Source: Lacipirellulaceae bacterium (GTDB lineage Bacteria > Planctomycetota > Planctomycetia > Pirellulales > Lacipirellulaceae). From it: DNA of 64,000 bases. Where the stretch lies: assembly GCA_040218535.1 (NCBI GenBank), contig JAVJRG010000006.1, positions 46,033 to 110,032 on the forward strand, written 5' to 3'. Numbering within the stretch: position 1 is the first letter of the stretch; every line of letters starts with the position of its first letter. Shown here one piece after another: positions 44,425 through 52,599 of the stretch. Made by a program: the position numbers and the translations under genes. Under the pieces are notes generated by a model. The model was not told the DNA's origin. It searched no databases and worked only from the letters and a program-made list of their open reading frames with translations.

Positions 44425-46008
44425 ATGACCAAGACCGCCCCCGCCCCGCCGAATGTTCCCTCAGCCGCGGCCGCCCAGCGGGTATTGGTGCTCGACTTCG
44501 GCTCTCAGTACGCCCAACTTATCGCGCGACGAGTGCGGGAGCAAAACGTCTACTGCGAGATCGTCCGTCACGACATCACTGCCCAACGGCTTCAGGAACT
44601 CGACCCCGTCGGGATCATCCTCTCGGGCGGCCCCAACAGCGTCTACGAGCCGGGGGCTCCTCAGTGCGATCCAAACCTGTTCGAGCTCGGCATCCCCGTG
44701 CTGGGCATTTGCTATGGCATGCAACTCGTCTGCCAAGCCCTGGGTGGCAAGGTCGATAACGCTCCATCAAGGGAATACGGACGGGCCGAGTGCGAAATCA
44801 CCGACGCGGGGGAACTCTTCGCCGATGTCGCTGCAATGACGCAAGTTTGGATGAGCCACGGCGATCAGGTGGCGGGGATTGCTGACGACTTTCAGCCGTT
44901 AGCCAAAACCGCTACGTGCCCTTACGCAGCAATCAAGCATAAACAGTTGCCCATTTATGGACTTCAATTTCACCCCGAAGTGACGCATACCCCCGAGGGA
45001 CCGACGGTTCTGGGGAATTTCCTGAAGACCGTCTGCCAAGCCGACGGCACATGGAAGCTGGGCGACTTTGCCGATGAGACGATCGCGCGGATTCGTGAAC
45101 AGGTCGGCGACAACCGTGTGATCTGTGGCCTCTCCGGCGGTGTCGACTCCGCCGTGGTCGCTGCGATTCTAGCCGAAGCGATTGGTGAACAGCTCTCCTG
45201 TATTCTCGTCGACAACGGTCTACTTCGCCTCGATGAAGAAAGGGCCGTGGTCGAGGAGTTCAGCGACCACTTTAAGACCGACTTACACGTCGTGAAAGCT
45301 GAGGATCGCTTTCTGGATGTTCTTGCTGGCGTGACCGACCCACAGGAGAAACGCCGTCGCATCGGGCACACTTTTATTGAGTGCTTTGCTGAAGAGGCGA
45401 ACAAGATCGAGGGCGTGAGATACCTCGCACAGGGAACGCTTTACCCCGACGTGATCGAAAGCGGTGCCGCCCCAGATGGCCCAGCGGACACAATCAAGCT
45501 GCACCACAATGTTGGCGGACTACCCGAAGAGCTTGGCTTCGATCTGATTGAGCCGCTCCGCGACTTGTTCAAGGACGAGGTTCGTCGCCTAGGACTTCAA
45601 CTTGGCTTGCCTGAAGAAATTGTCTGGCGGCATCCGTTCCCGGGACCAGGGCTGGCCGTGCGTTGTCTTGGGGAAGTCACGAAGCAGCGACTCGACACTC
45701 TTCGTGCCGCGGACGCCATCGTAGTCGGCGAAATCAAAGCGGCAGGGCTCTATCGGGCGACCTCACAGTCTTTTGCCGTTTTGCTACCCATCCAAAGCGT
45801 CGGTGTGATGGGCGACAGCCGCACGTACGACGATACGATCGCCGTACGCAGTGTGAATACCGACGACTTCATGACCGCCGACTGGAGCCACTTGCCCTAC
45901 GACTTGCTGGCCAGGATTTCCACACGAATCATTAACGAAGTGCAGGGTGTGAATCGTGTTGTTTACGACATCAGCAGTAAGCCACCAGCGACGATTGAGT
46001 GGGAGTAG
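44425..46008 (+). CDS. guaA: GMP synthase (glutamine-hydrolysing)
   Basis: GuaA makes GMP from XMP, ATP and glutamine. The 527-residue protein has the class-I amidotransferase domain ([27 protein letters not shown] with the nucleophile Cys, [11 protein letters not shown]) and the ATP-pyrophosphatase domain ([15 protein letters not shown], the P-loop) plus the dimerisation domain ([30 protein letters not shown] at the end). Length and motif order are standard. Its promoter has a consensus -10 box. Confidence 0.96.
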   Translation: MTKTAPAPPNVPSAAAAQRVLVLDFGSQYAQLIARRVREQNVYCEIVRHDITAQRLQELDPVGIILSGGPNSVYEPGAPQCDPNLFELGIPVLGICYGMQLVCQALGGKVDNAPSREYGRAECEITDAGELFADVAAMTQVWMSHGDQVAGIADDFQPLAKTATCPYAAIKHKQLPIYGLQFHPEVTHTPEGPTVLGNFLKTVCQADGTWKLGDFADETIARIREQVGDNRVICGLSGGVDSAVVAAILAEAIGEQLSCILVDNGLLRLDEERAVVEEFSDHFKTDLHVVKAEDRFLDVLAGVTDPQEKRRRIGHTFIECFAEEANKIEGVRYLAQGTLYPDVIESGAAPDGPADTIKLHHNVGGLPEELGFDLIEPLRDLFKDEVRRLGLQLGLPEEIVWRHPFPGPGLAVRCLGEVTKQRLDTLRAADAIVVGEIKAAGLYRATSQSFAVLLPIQSVGVMGDSRTYDDTIAVRSVNTDDFMTADWSHLPYDLLARISTRIINEVQGVNRVVYDISSKPPATIEWE

Positions 46009-46063
46009 ATATTTATGATTGTTGATTTCACATTTAAGATCACTATCAAGATGAGAAATTCCG

Positions 46064-46411
46064 ATGAATCGCCAGGAGTTATCTGACCGCACGAAAGAGT
46101 TCGCGTTACGCATCATCAAGCTCGTCAGTAGCCTTCCAAACACGAATGTTGCCAGAACGCTCGGCAACCAACTACTTCGTTCAGGGACATCAATAGGAGC
46201 GAATTACCGAGAAGCCTGCCGAGCTGGTACCAAGAAGCATTTTACTTCCATCCTAACGATCTCCCTACGAGAAGCAGACGAGACTTCATACTGGCTAGAG
46301 TTACTCGCTGAATCGGAAATCGTCAATCCAAAGCAGCTCGAATCACTTCGACAGGAATGCAGCGAGCTAGTCGCCATTTTCGCAGCAAGCGTAAAGACCT
46401 CGCGAAGCTAG
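46064..46411 (+). CDS. four-helix-bundle protein (S23/IVS-type)
   Basis: A 115-residue all-helical protein with the S23 signature: RTLGNQLLRSGTSIGANYREAC and SLREADETSYWLELL. This family was found encoded in 23S rRNA intervening sequences, but many members are free-standing; here it stands alone between guaA and ettA. It lacks any rRNA-like flanks. Its role is unknown; it is thought to be a small structural or RNA-associated protein. Such genes move often. Confidence 0.85.
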   Translation: MNRQELSDRTKEFALRIIKLVSSLPNTNVARTLGNQLLRSGTSIGANYREACRAGTKKHFTSILTISLREADETSYWLELLAESEIVNPKQLESLRQECSELVAIFAASVKTSRS

Positions 46412-46459
46412 CCACCGAAACATTCTTAAATCAGCAATCACAAATCTTAAATCTCTCAC

Positions 46460-48139
46460 ATGAGCAAAAAATACATCTACCAGATCGCCAATCTTACCAA
46501 GAAGATCAACCAGCGTGAGGTCCTCAAGGAAATCTACCTAGCGTTCTATCCAGGCGCGAAAATTGGTGTCCTCGGGCGCAACGGCAGTGGAAAGAGTACG
46601 CTGCTGAAGATCATGGCAGGGCTCGACAAGGACTTTGACGGGTCGGCGGAATTGACCGAGGGCTTTACGGTTGGCTTGCTGGAGCAGGAACCGCAGCTCA
46701 ATCCCGACAAAGACGTGCAAGGCAACGTCGAGGAAGCGGTTGCCGAGACGCGGGCGTTGCTCGATGAGTTTGAGCAGATCGGCGACAAGTACGCGGAGGT
46801 CGCCGACGATCCCGATGCCATGGAAAAGCTCATGAATCGTCAGGCAGCTTTGCAGGACAAGATCGACGCGGCGAACGCCTGGGAGGTTGATCGACAGATT
46901 GAAATCGCCATGAACGCGATGAACTTACCCCCCGCCGACGCCGATGTGACGAAACTCTCCGGCGGCGAAAAACGGCGGGTCGCCCTTTGTAAGTTGCTTC
47001 TGCAAAAGCCCGACCTGCTGCTGCTCGACGAGCCGACCAACCATCTGGATGCCGAAAGCATCGCCTGGCTGGAACGCCACCTCGCGGAGTATGCGGGTAC
47101 GATCGTTGCCGTGACACACGATCGTTACTTCCTGGACAACGTCGCCGGGTGGATTCTTGAACTCGACCGTGGGCAGGGCTTTCCCTACGAAGGGAACTAC
47201 ACCTCCTGGCTCCAGCAGAAGCAAAAACGCCTGGAGATGGAGGAGAAGAAGAAAACCGCTCGCCAAAAGACTCTGGCACGCGAGTTGGAATGGATTCGCA
47301 TGTCTCCCAAAGCCCGCCAGTCGAAGAGCAAGGCCCGCGTGAACGCTTACGAGCAGATGGTGGCTGAGGAATTTGAAGATCGCCCCGAGGAGCTAGAAAT
47401 CCAAATTCCACCGGGACCACGGTTGGGCGAGAAAGTGATTGAAGGCGTGAACCTCAGCAAGTCGTACGGCGATCGGCTCATCTTCGAAAACTGCAACTTC
47501 CGTCTTCCCGCTGGTGGCATCGTGGGCATTATCGGCCCCAACGGTGCCGGCAAGACCACACTGCTACGAATGTTGATGGGGCAGGAAGAGCCCGACAGCG
47601 GCGAGTTGATCGTTGGCGAAACGGTGGAACTCGGCTACGTCGATCAATCTCGCGACGATCTGAACGCCGACGCAACCGTCTACGAGGAAATCTCTGGTGG
47701 GCTCGACAATTTGCAGATGGGCAAGCGGACGATGAACTCGCGGGCTTATGTATCGAGATTCAACTTCAGTGGCACCGATCAACAAAAGAAGGTCGGCATC
47801 CTTTCCGGTGGTGAGCGAAATCGCGTTCACCTTGCGAAACTCCTGCGACGCGGTTCCAACGTTTTGCTGTTAGACGAACCGACGAACGACTTAGACGTCG
47901 ATACGCTCCGGGCGCTAGAAGAGGCGGTCGCCAACTTCGCCGGTTGTGCCGTGGTCGTCAGTCACGATCGTTGGTTCCTCGACCGATTGGCGACTCACAT
48001 TCTGGCTTTCGAAGGGGATGGCTACGTCCACTGGTGCGAGGGCAACTTCGAGACCTACGAACGGGAACATCGCGAGCGAGTGGGCAAGGATGCTGATGAG
48101 CCTAAGCGGTTCAGGTATAAGAAATTGCAGCAGAGTTAG
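46460..48139 (+). CDS. ettA: energy-dependent translational throttle protein EttA (ABC-F)
   Basis: A 559-residue ABC-F ATPase. P-loops [16 protein letters not shown] and [16 protein letters not shown], signatures [12 protein letters not shown] and [12 protein letters not shown], and Walker [12 protein letters not shown] and [11 protein letters not shown]. The length (EttA is about 555), the N-terminus ([20 protein letters not shown]) and the C-terminal [19 protein letters not shown] fit EttA and not Uup or Msr. EttA binds the ribosomal E site and gates the first elongation step by ATP/ADP ratio. The linker arm between the domains is basic, as expected for tRNA contact. Confidence 0.93.
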   Translation: MSKKYIYQIANLTKKINQREVLKEIYLAFYPGAKIGVLGRNGSGKSTLLKIMAGLDKDFDGSAELTEGFTVGLLEQEPQLNPDKDVQGNVEEAVAETRALLDEFEQIGDKYAEVADDPDAMEKLMNRQAALQDKIDAANAWEVDRQIEIAMNAMNLPPADADVTKLSGGEKRRVALCKLLLQKPDLLLLDEPTNHLDAESIAWLERHLAEYAGTIVAVTHDRYFLDNVAGWILELDRGQGFPYEGNYTSWLQQKQKRLEMEEKKKTARQKTLARELEWIRMSPKARQSKSKARVNAYEQMVAEEFEDRPEELEIQIPPGPRLGEKVIEGVNLSKSYGDRLIFENCNFRLPAGGIVGIIGPNGAGKTTLLRMLMGQEEPDSGELIVGETVELGYVDQSRDDLNADATVYEEISGGLDNLQMGKRTMNSRAYVSRFNFSGTDQQKKVGILSGGERNRVHLAKLLRRGSNVLLLDEPTNDLDVDTLRALEEAVANFAGCAVVVSHDRWFLDRLATHILAFEGDGYVHWCEGNFETYEREHRERVGKDADEPKRFRYKKLQQS

Positions 48140-48147
48140 ATGGTGTG

Positions 48148-48276
48148 TCCGTGTCATTCCGACCGAGCTTCCAGCGACCGAGTAATCCGGTAAGTGGCAG
48201 AGTTCGCTCAGGAAACCGAATGAAAGTACATGCCAGATTCCTCGGTCGGCGAGCCTCCTGTCGGAATGACGCAAAA
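48148..48276. repeat. GTCATTCCGACCGAG-type inverted pair
   Basis: GTGTCATTCCGACCGAG near 48151 and, facing it, CTCGGTCGG near 48240 and GTCGGAATGACGC near 48260 form an imperfect long inverted pair filling the gap between ettA and the VOC gene. The GTCATTCCG core is the same as in the hairpin at 26806. Confidence 0.6.
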
Positions 48277-48284
48277 GGTGACCT

Positions 48285-48668
48285 ATGAAGATTAACATGA
48301 TTGGTCTTTTCACTGACCAGTTTGAAGTGATGAAGACTTTCTACCGTGATGTCTTGGACTTTCAGATTCTTGAAGAACTACCGCAGTATGTCGAGTTCGG
48401 CGGCCAGCCGGTTCGTTTTGCTTTGTGCGATCGCCAAGTGATGAAGGAAACCACGGGCTACGAAGGCTACCAACAATCTGCAACCGGCACGCCTTTTGAG
48501 ATGGCGTTTGAGTGCGAGTCTCGCGAAGAGCTAGAAACGCATTTTGCTGAGTTGCTGGAGAAGGGAGCAAAGCTCGTGAAGCACCCCAGCGAAATGCCCT
48601 GGGGGCAATACGCGGCATTCTTTGCCGATCCCGACGGGCATGTTCACGAACTGTTCGTCCACAATTAG
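48285..48668 (+). CDS. VOC-family (glyoxalase/bleomycin-resistance-like) protein
   Basis: A 127-residue protein with the paired beta-alpha-beta-beta-beta modules of the VOC fold: KINMIGLFTDQFEVMKTFYRDV, YVEFGGQPVRFALCDR, then EMAFECESREELETHFAELLEKG and the typical end WGQYAAFFADPDGHVHELF with the metal-ligand Glu. Substrates of the family range from methylglyoxal adducts to antibiotics; this one cannot be assigned. Single gene. Confidence 0.85.
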   Translation: MKINMIGLFTDQFEVMKTFYRDVLDFQILEELPQYVEFGGQPVRFALCDRQVMKETTGYEGYQQSATGTPFEMAFECESREELETHFAELLEKGAKLVKHPSEMPWGQYAAFFADPDGHVHELFVHN

Positions 48669-48726
48669 AATATCAGCCTTTTGAAACAGGCCAAACAAAC
48701 CAAGCAGTCGATTTTCAGGATCAGTC

Positions 48727-49032
48727 ATGAGCGTGGTAAGAGTCGGTTCAACCCAGAAGTTCTCTGACAACTGGGATAACATCTTCGGTGGAGAAAAACC
48801 GAAGAAAAAAAAGGTTGCAAAGAAAGCAACGCCCAAAAAGAAAAGTACCAAGAAGAAGGCGAAGGCGAAGCCCAAAAAGAAGCCAGCCAAAGCTGCCAAG
48901 AAGAAAGTTGCGAAAAAGCAAACGAAGAAAAAGGCTGCAAAGAAGTCGCTTAAGAAGAAAGCGACCAAAAAGTCTCCTCCGAAGAAAAAAAGAAGCAAGA
49001 AGTCCGCGGTTCGCCAGCGTGAGCTTTTCTAG
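48727..49032 (+). CDS. lysine-rich histone H1-like protein
   Basis: A 101-residue protein. After an ordered start (SVVRVGSTQKFSDNWDNIFG), residues 24-92 are almost only Lys, Ala and Pro (AKKATPKKKSTKKKAKAK), like histone-H1 C-terminal tails and bacterial H1-like nucleoid proteins (HctA/AlgP type). It probably binds DNA or RNA non-specifically. The conserved-looking head would set the specificity. It is encoded beside the EF-P-like gene, convergent. Confidence 0.75.
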   Translation: MSVVRVGSTQKFSDNWDNIFGGEKPKKKKVAKKATPKKKSTKKKAKAKPKKKPAKAAKKKVAKKQTKKKAAKKSLKKKATKKSPPKKKRSKKSAVRQRELF

Positions 49033-49080
49033 GCTTCGACCGGCGGTGCGTAGCACTGCGGCTATGACGGGTCCTAGGAA

Positions 49081-49644
49081 TCAAACTCTGCTCAGGAAAG
49101 CACCGGTTCGAGTATCAACTTTGACAACTTGGTCTTGCTTCAAATGCTCAGGTACCTGGATCGTAAGTCCCGTCTCTAACGTCGCGGACTTATTGCGTGA
49201 GGTGGCGGAGTTGCCTTTCACGCCGGGGTCGCACTCGACGATCTTCAATTCGACCGAGGCGGGAAGCTGTATGCCGACGCATTGTTCGTCGTAGATCAGC
49301 ACCAGGATGCCTTGCAGGTCTTCGGTGATATATTGCATCTCGTCCTGCAAGTCCTCCAGCGGTAGTGACCACTGGTTGTAATCTTCCTGATCGAGAAAGT
49401 GAACCTGCTCAGCGTCGGCATACATGAGCGTCGCCTCGCGGCGTTGAAAGTCTGCCTCTTCCAGGTTGTCGGTCCCTTTACAAGAAAGGTCGACCTTCTG
49501 TTTGCTGACCAGATTGCGAGCACGAAACTTGTACAAGGTCGCGCCGCCGCGGGCAGAAGGACTCTGAACAGTGACCGATTCAATGATCAACGGGGCTTCG
49601 TTCTGTTTGATGATAGCGCCGGGCTTGGTATCTTTCGCGAGCAT
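49081..49644 (-). CDS. efpL: elongation factor P-like protein, EfpL/YeiP type
   Basis: A 187-residue three-domain EF-P homologue. The loop that reaches the peptidyl-transferase centre reads VQSPSARGGATLYK, the same pattern as E. coli YeiP (QSPTARGAATLYK), not the KPGKGQAF of EF-P; the tip residue is Arg32 and there is no lysine to modify. VDLEIVE-like (VELKIVECDPGVKGNSATSRNKSATLETG) is the usual domain-III start. EF-P and EfpL rescue ribosomes stalled at proline stretches. Whether this genome also has a canonical efp is not seen in the window. Confidence 0.88.
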   Translation of the reverse strand: MLAKDTKPGAIIKQNEAPLIIESVTVQSPSARGGATLYKFRARNLVSKQKVDLSCKGTDNLEEADFQRREATLMYADAEQVHFLDQEDYNQWSLPLEDLQDEMQYITEDLQGILVLIYDEQCVGIQLPASVELKIVECDPGVKGNSATSRNKSATLETGLTIQVPEHLKQDQVVKVDTRTGAFLSRV

Positions 49645-49750
49645 ATCTTAAGGGACTAGGTATTTAGGTGGTTAGGGAAAGAGAGCTTGCGTTTCGCCGC
49701 GGCACTCGTGCCGCGATCGATCGAGCATCAGGCGAAATGTTCGAACAAGA

Positions 49751-50338
49751 TTAGACCAACTCTCCAGCCGCCGGGTCTACCGTCAAACCTCCGGTCAAAG
49801 AGGCGAGGGCATCAACCACTGTCAGAAGACACGTGGGATCGAGCATCTCGAAGTCTGGCTCACCCCCATCGCCAAAATCGTCGCCGAAGGGATCGTCGGC
49901 ATAGGCATCGTCGCTGTAGGCTTCGTCCAAGTTGAGCGACGGGGTAGGGGGCTTCATTCGATCCGAGGAGGCTGTCGTCGTTCCGGCGGGGCAACGCTCG
50001 AAGTGGGCCACATCAAGCCGCGCGTCCGCCTGCATCAACTGCTGAAGCTGCTGCGAAGGGACATGATCCTGCATCTGCTTGGCGAACTCAAGGTTCTGCT
50101 CGATGACCGACTCGCCCAACTCGAAGCTCACTTCGACCGCGGCGTGATCCTCGTCGGATTCGACCAACACGGACTGAAACATCCCTTGATCGTCGGCAGC
50201 AAGGTTTTGCAACTTGAACCGCGGACTTGCATCGCTCAGAACATGCTCGACTTCATCGAGCGAGGGGCGATTGTCTTTGGGGAAAACGATGAAGTACGTC
50301 TCTCGCCAATGCAGCTCGTCCGCTTTCTTTTCGCTCAT
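49751..50338 (-). CDS. conserved-looking hypothetical protein
   Basis: A 195-residue protein. The first 115 residues look like a folded alpha/beta domain (YFIVFPKDNRPSLDEVEHVL, FQSVLVESDEDHAAVEVSFE). The tail is an acidic, Asp/Gly-rich disordered stretch (DEAYSDDAYADDPFGDDFGD) with a short hydrophobic end. No catalytic motif, signal or family is recognised. It lies 71 bases from the next minus-strand gene and may be in one transcript with it. Confidence 0.6.
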   Translation of the reverse strand: MSEKKADELHWRETYFIVFPKDNRPSLDEVEHVLSDASPRFKLQNLAADDQGMFQSVLVESDEDHAAVEVSFELGESVIEQNLEFAKQMQDHVPSQQLQQLMQADARLDVAHFERCPAGTTTASSDRMKPPTPSLNLDEAYSDDAYADDPFGDDFGDGGEPDFEMLDPTCLLTVVDALASLTGGLTVDPAAGELV

Positions 50339-50409
50339 CGTCTCCTGTCCCCCGTCTTCGGCTTTGCTTAGTTGCTAACGGTGGGCTTGTGCCCACAACA
50401 ATCGTTTGA

Positions 50410-50658
50410 CTACCAAGGTTCGTCCCCATCCCCTTCAGATTCCGTGGGGCCTAGGCCGCCCTGCCAGCGTTCGAGCTGAGCAATCAGTTTATCGTTCTCG
50501 TTGCCTTTGGCCCAAATAGATTCCCCCTGTTCGAGCCTGACCTCATAGCAACCCTCACGCATGCAGTCTTCCTCGCCACAGAAATGCGGCGTCGCGGAAA
50601 CCCACATGATGCGGTAGAGCGGAACGTGTTTGTCATCAATGCGACAGAAAATGGACAT
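50410..50658 (-). CDS. small hypothetical protein
   Basis: An 82-residue protein with four cysteines (FCRID, FCGEEDCMREGC) and an acidic C-terminus (LGPTESEGDGDEPW). A possible metal site is C28/C33/C37; counts are approximate. No family recognised. It follows proC on the same strand at 67 bp and may be read through from it. Confidence 0.55.
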   Translation of the reverse strand: MSIFCRIDDKHVPLYRIMWVSATPHFCGEEDCMREGCYEVRLEQGESIWAKGNENDKLIAQLERWQGGLGPTESEGDGDEPW

Positions 50659-50725
50659 GGAGGAAAAGCTGGTTTGGGTTCAAAGATACAACTTTTGCGT
50701 TGTTGTAGTTGTTGTAATGGTAGGC

Positions 50726-51544
50726 TCAGCCCTGACCAAGTTCCACAGAACGTCGTGTGGCAGCCACGACAGCCGCCTTCAAAGCTTCCGCGGCATGATC
50801 TTTTTCCAACGACTGCAGCCCGGCCAAGGTAGTGCCACCTGGGCTGGTGACTTGGTCTCGCAACTCGGCTGGGGAGAGCCCGGTGCTTGAAAGCATTTCT
50901 GCAGCACCGCGTGTCGTTTGAATCGCTAATTCAAGCGCTAGCTCGGCGGACATACCGCCAGCTTCCCCGCCTGCCGCCATAGCCTCGATGATGGTGTAAA
51001 CGAATGCTGGACCGGAACCGGAGAGTCCCGTCACGGTGTCGAGAAGTGATTCATCCACCTCTCGCACGATACCGACGCTGCTGAGAATCTTCTGGACGCT
51101 GTGGGTATCTTCCTCGGTGCAAGCTTCTCCTACCGCGAAACCGCAAGCGCCGTGGCCGACCAAGCACGGAGTATTTGGCATCACGCGGACGAGGCGTGTG
51201 TTCTCGGGGAGTTTGCTTGCTAATCGTTCGAGTGTTACTCCGGCAGCGATTGATATGAGCAAATGCCGAAACTCAACGTTCTCAGAAATCGCGTCGAGTA
51301 CCTCGTCCATTTTCTGAGGTTTCACCGCCAGGAACACGGTGTCTGCTTTTTCAAGGACCGCAGCGTTGTCGTCGACTAGGGTAACGCCGGGTAATCGCTC
51401 AGCGAACTGCTGTCTCGCTGGCTCATAGGGGTCGCTAGCAATGATCTCTTCAGCGGAGAACAAGCCTGCTTGCAGGCAGCCGCGAGCCAATGCCGTTGCC
51501 ATTCGACCTGAACCGATGAATCCGAGCATATTTAGGGAAGCCAT
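50726..51544 (-). CDS. proC: pyrroline-5-carboxylate reductase
   Basis: ProC reduces pyrroline-5-carboxylate to proline with NADPH. The 272-residue protein starts with the Rossmann motif LGFIGSGRMATALARG, continues with FLAVKPQKMDEVL and RVMPNTPCLVGHG, and ends with the family signature DQVTSPGGTTLAGLQSLE. SGSGPAFVYTIIEAMAAGG lies in the helical dimerisation domain. Length and order are standard. ATG 51544. Confidence 0.94.
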   Translation of the reverse strand: MASLNMLGFIGSGRMATALARGCLQAGLFSAEEIIASDPYEPARQQFAERLPGVTLVDDNAAVLEKADTVFLAVKPQKMDEVLDAISENVEFRHLLISIAAGVTLERLASKLPENTRLVRVMPNTPCLVGHGACGFAVGEACTEEDTHSVQKILSSVGIVREVDESLLDTVTGLSGSGPAFVYTIIEAMAAGGEAGGMSAELALELAIQTTRGAAEMLSSTGLSPAELRDQVTSPGGTTLAGLQSLEKDHAAEALKAAVVAATRRSVELGQG

Positions 51545-51761
51545 GTAGTTCTTTATAGAAGTGAAACAGGCTGTACATCCTAAATTGCTTCGTGGGTGAT
51601 TGGAACGGGCCGAGTGCTAGCAAGCCGCTGCGTGTTGAAGACCGCTGTCTAGCCAATAGCAAGCGATCGACCTGGACGGGGCACCTCGCTTTTGAAACAC
51701 TCCAGCTCGCTTCCTTCAAGAACAGATACCCGCAACAGCAGCAGTAACGGAGAACCAAGCG

Positions 51762-52220
51762 ATGCCGACCATTCGCATTCTTGCCGTAGCGATCATCCTT
51801 TCCGCACTCGCGCAGCCGGCCCAGGCCCAAGGCTATCCAGCCGGACAAGCCGCCACCCCAAACTCCGCGGTGACTCCCACGCCTGAGACCAACCGCTGGG
51901 GATGGTTCCCGAAGCCGAAGATCGCCATGCCGAAGGTGACTATGCCCAAAATCGAGATGCCAAAATTCGAAATGCCCAAGCTTCCCAAGGACACTTTCGC
52001 CCCGGTGAAGGCGAGCGCAGGCAAGGTCGTCTCCGGCTCGAAGAAGGCTTGGGAGGGTGCGAAAGAGATGCTTAGTTTCGGTCAGAAGAAAGGAGCCACC
52101 AACACGAGAGTCGCTTCACGCCAGCAACCTTCCGGCTGGGGCAACGTATTCGGCGGGAAGCAGGAACCTCAAGGCCCACGTACTATTGGCGAGTTCATGC
52201 AGGGTGAACGCCCGAAGTAA
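51762..52220 (+). CDS. secreted protein with MPKxx repeats
   Basis: A 152-residue protein with a signal peptide (residues 1-22, ending QPAQAQG). Residues about 50-77 repeat every five residues as MPK plus a small-charged pair (AMPKVTMPKIEMPKFEMPKL), a pattern reminiscent of the MPK repeats of AHNAK-like beta-structures. A basic helix follows and the C-terminus is Gly/Gln rich (GNVFGGKQEPQGPRTIGEFM). ACGGAG precedes the ATG. The next gene, a small lipoprotein, starts 62 bp later. No known family; an envelope structural role is a guess. Confidence 0.65.
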   Translation: MPTIRILAVAIILSALAQPAQAQGYPAGQAATPNSAVTPTPETNRWGWFPKPKIAMPKVTMPKIEMPKFEMPKLPKDTFAPVKASAGKVVSGSKKAWEGAKEMLSFGQKKGATNTRVASRQQPSGWGNVFGGKQEPQGPRTIGEFMQGERPK

Positions 52221-52282
52221 CCCACGGAATGCCTAAATTCTCATCCAACTTTAGCTGCAGGCCAGTCGATCGGGATCCCTCC

Positions 52283-52507
52283 ATGAAAGCGTTGCTCACA
52301 CTCAGGACCAAGATTGTCGGTGGGACTATCGCCTTCTTCTTTTGTTTGTCATGCATGGGTTGCTCCGTCTGGCAAGTCTGGCCCGATGGCTCGCCGCTCC
52401 CACGCAAGAGTGCTCGGGAACTCAAAGAGATCGAGAAGCTGGCATCTCAAGATCCGTTTCCTTCCCCAGCAGACGTCGGCATGAGCGAATCTGCAGAGGT
52501 GAAGTAA
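52283..52507 (+). CDS. small lipoprotein
   Basis: A 74-residue protein: a hydrophobic export signal (IVGGTIAFFFCLSCMGC) with Cys27 as a possible lipidation site, then a short Trp/Pro-rich mature part (SVWQVWPDGSPLPRK) and an acidic end. The lipobox (CMGC) is imperfect. A longer start at 52229 is possible but would hide the signal. It follows the MPK-repeat gene, so both may be one transcript. Confidence 0.55.
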   Translation: MKALLTLRTKIVGGTIAFFFCLSCMGCSVWQVWPDGSPLPRKSARELKEIEKLASQDPFPSPADVGMSESAEVK

Positions 52508-52599
52508 GCGAAGTCGGTGATGCACAGAGTGTAGACGCTTCCGTCGGGGTCGCTCTAAGATGGTCTTTCGTTGTGGCCATCTGTCCAAGAGCTTTCATC

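Noticed and set aside
46064..46411. rRNA intervening sequence
   Set aside because: No 23S rRNA sequence flanks the four-helix-bundle gene; it is a free-standing coding gene.
46830..47420. 196-codon minus-strand frame opposite ettA
   Set aside because: Arginine/serine-rich antisense shadow with no motif.
48788..49294. 168-codon basic protein overlapping the H1-like gene in another frame
   Set aside because: Its Lys/Arg-rich composition results from the purine-rich DNA of the H1-like gene, and it runs into the antisense of the EfpL gene.
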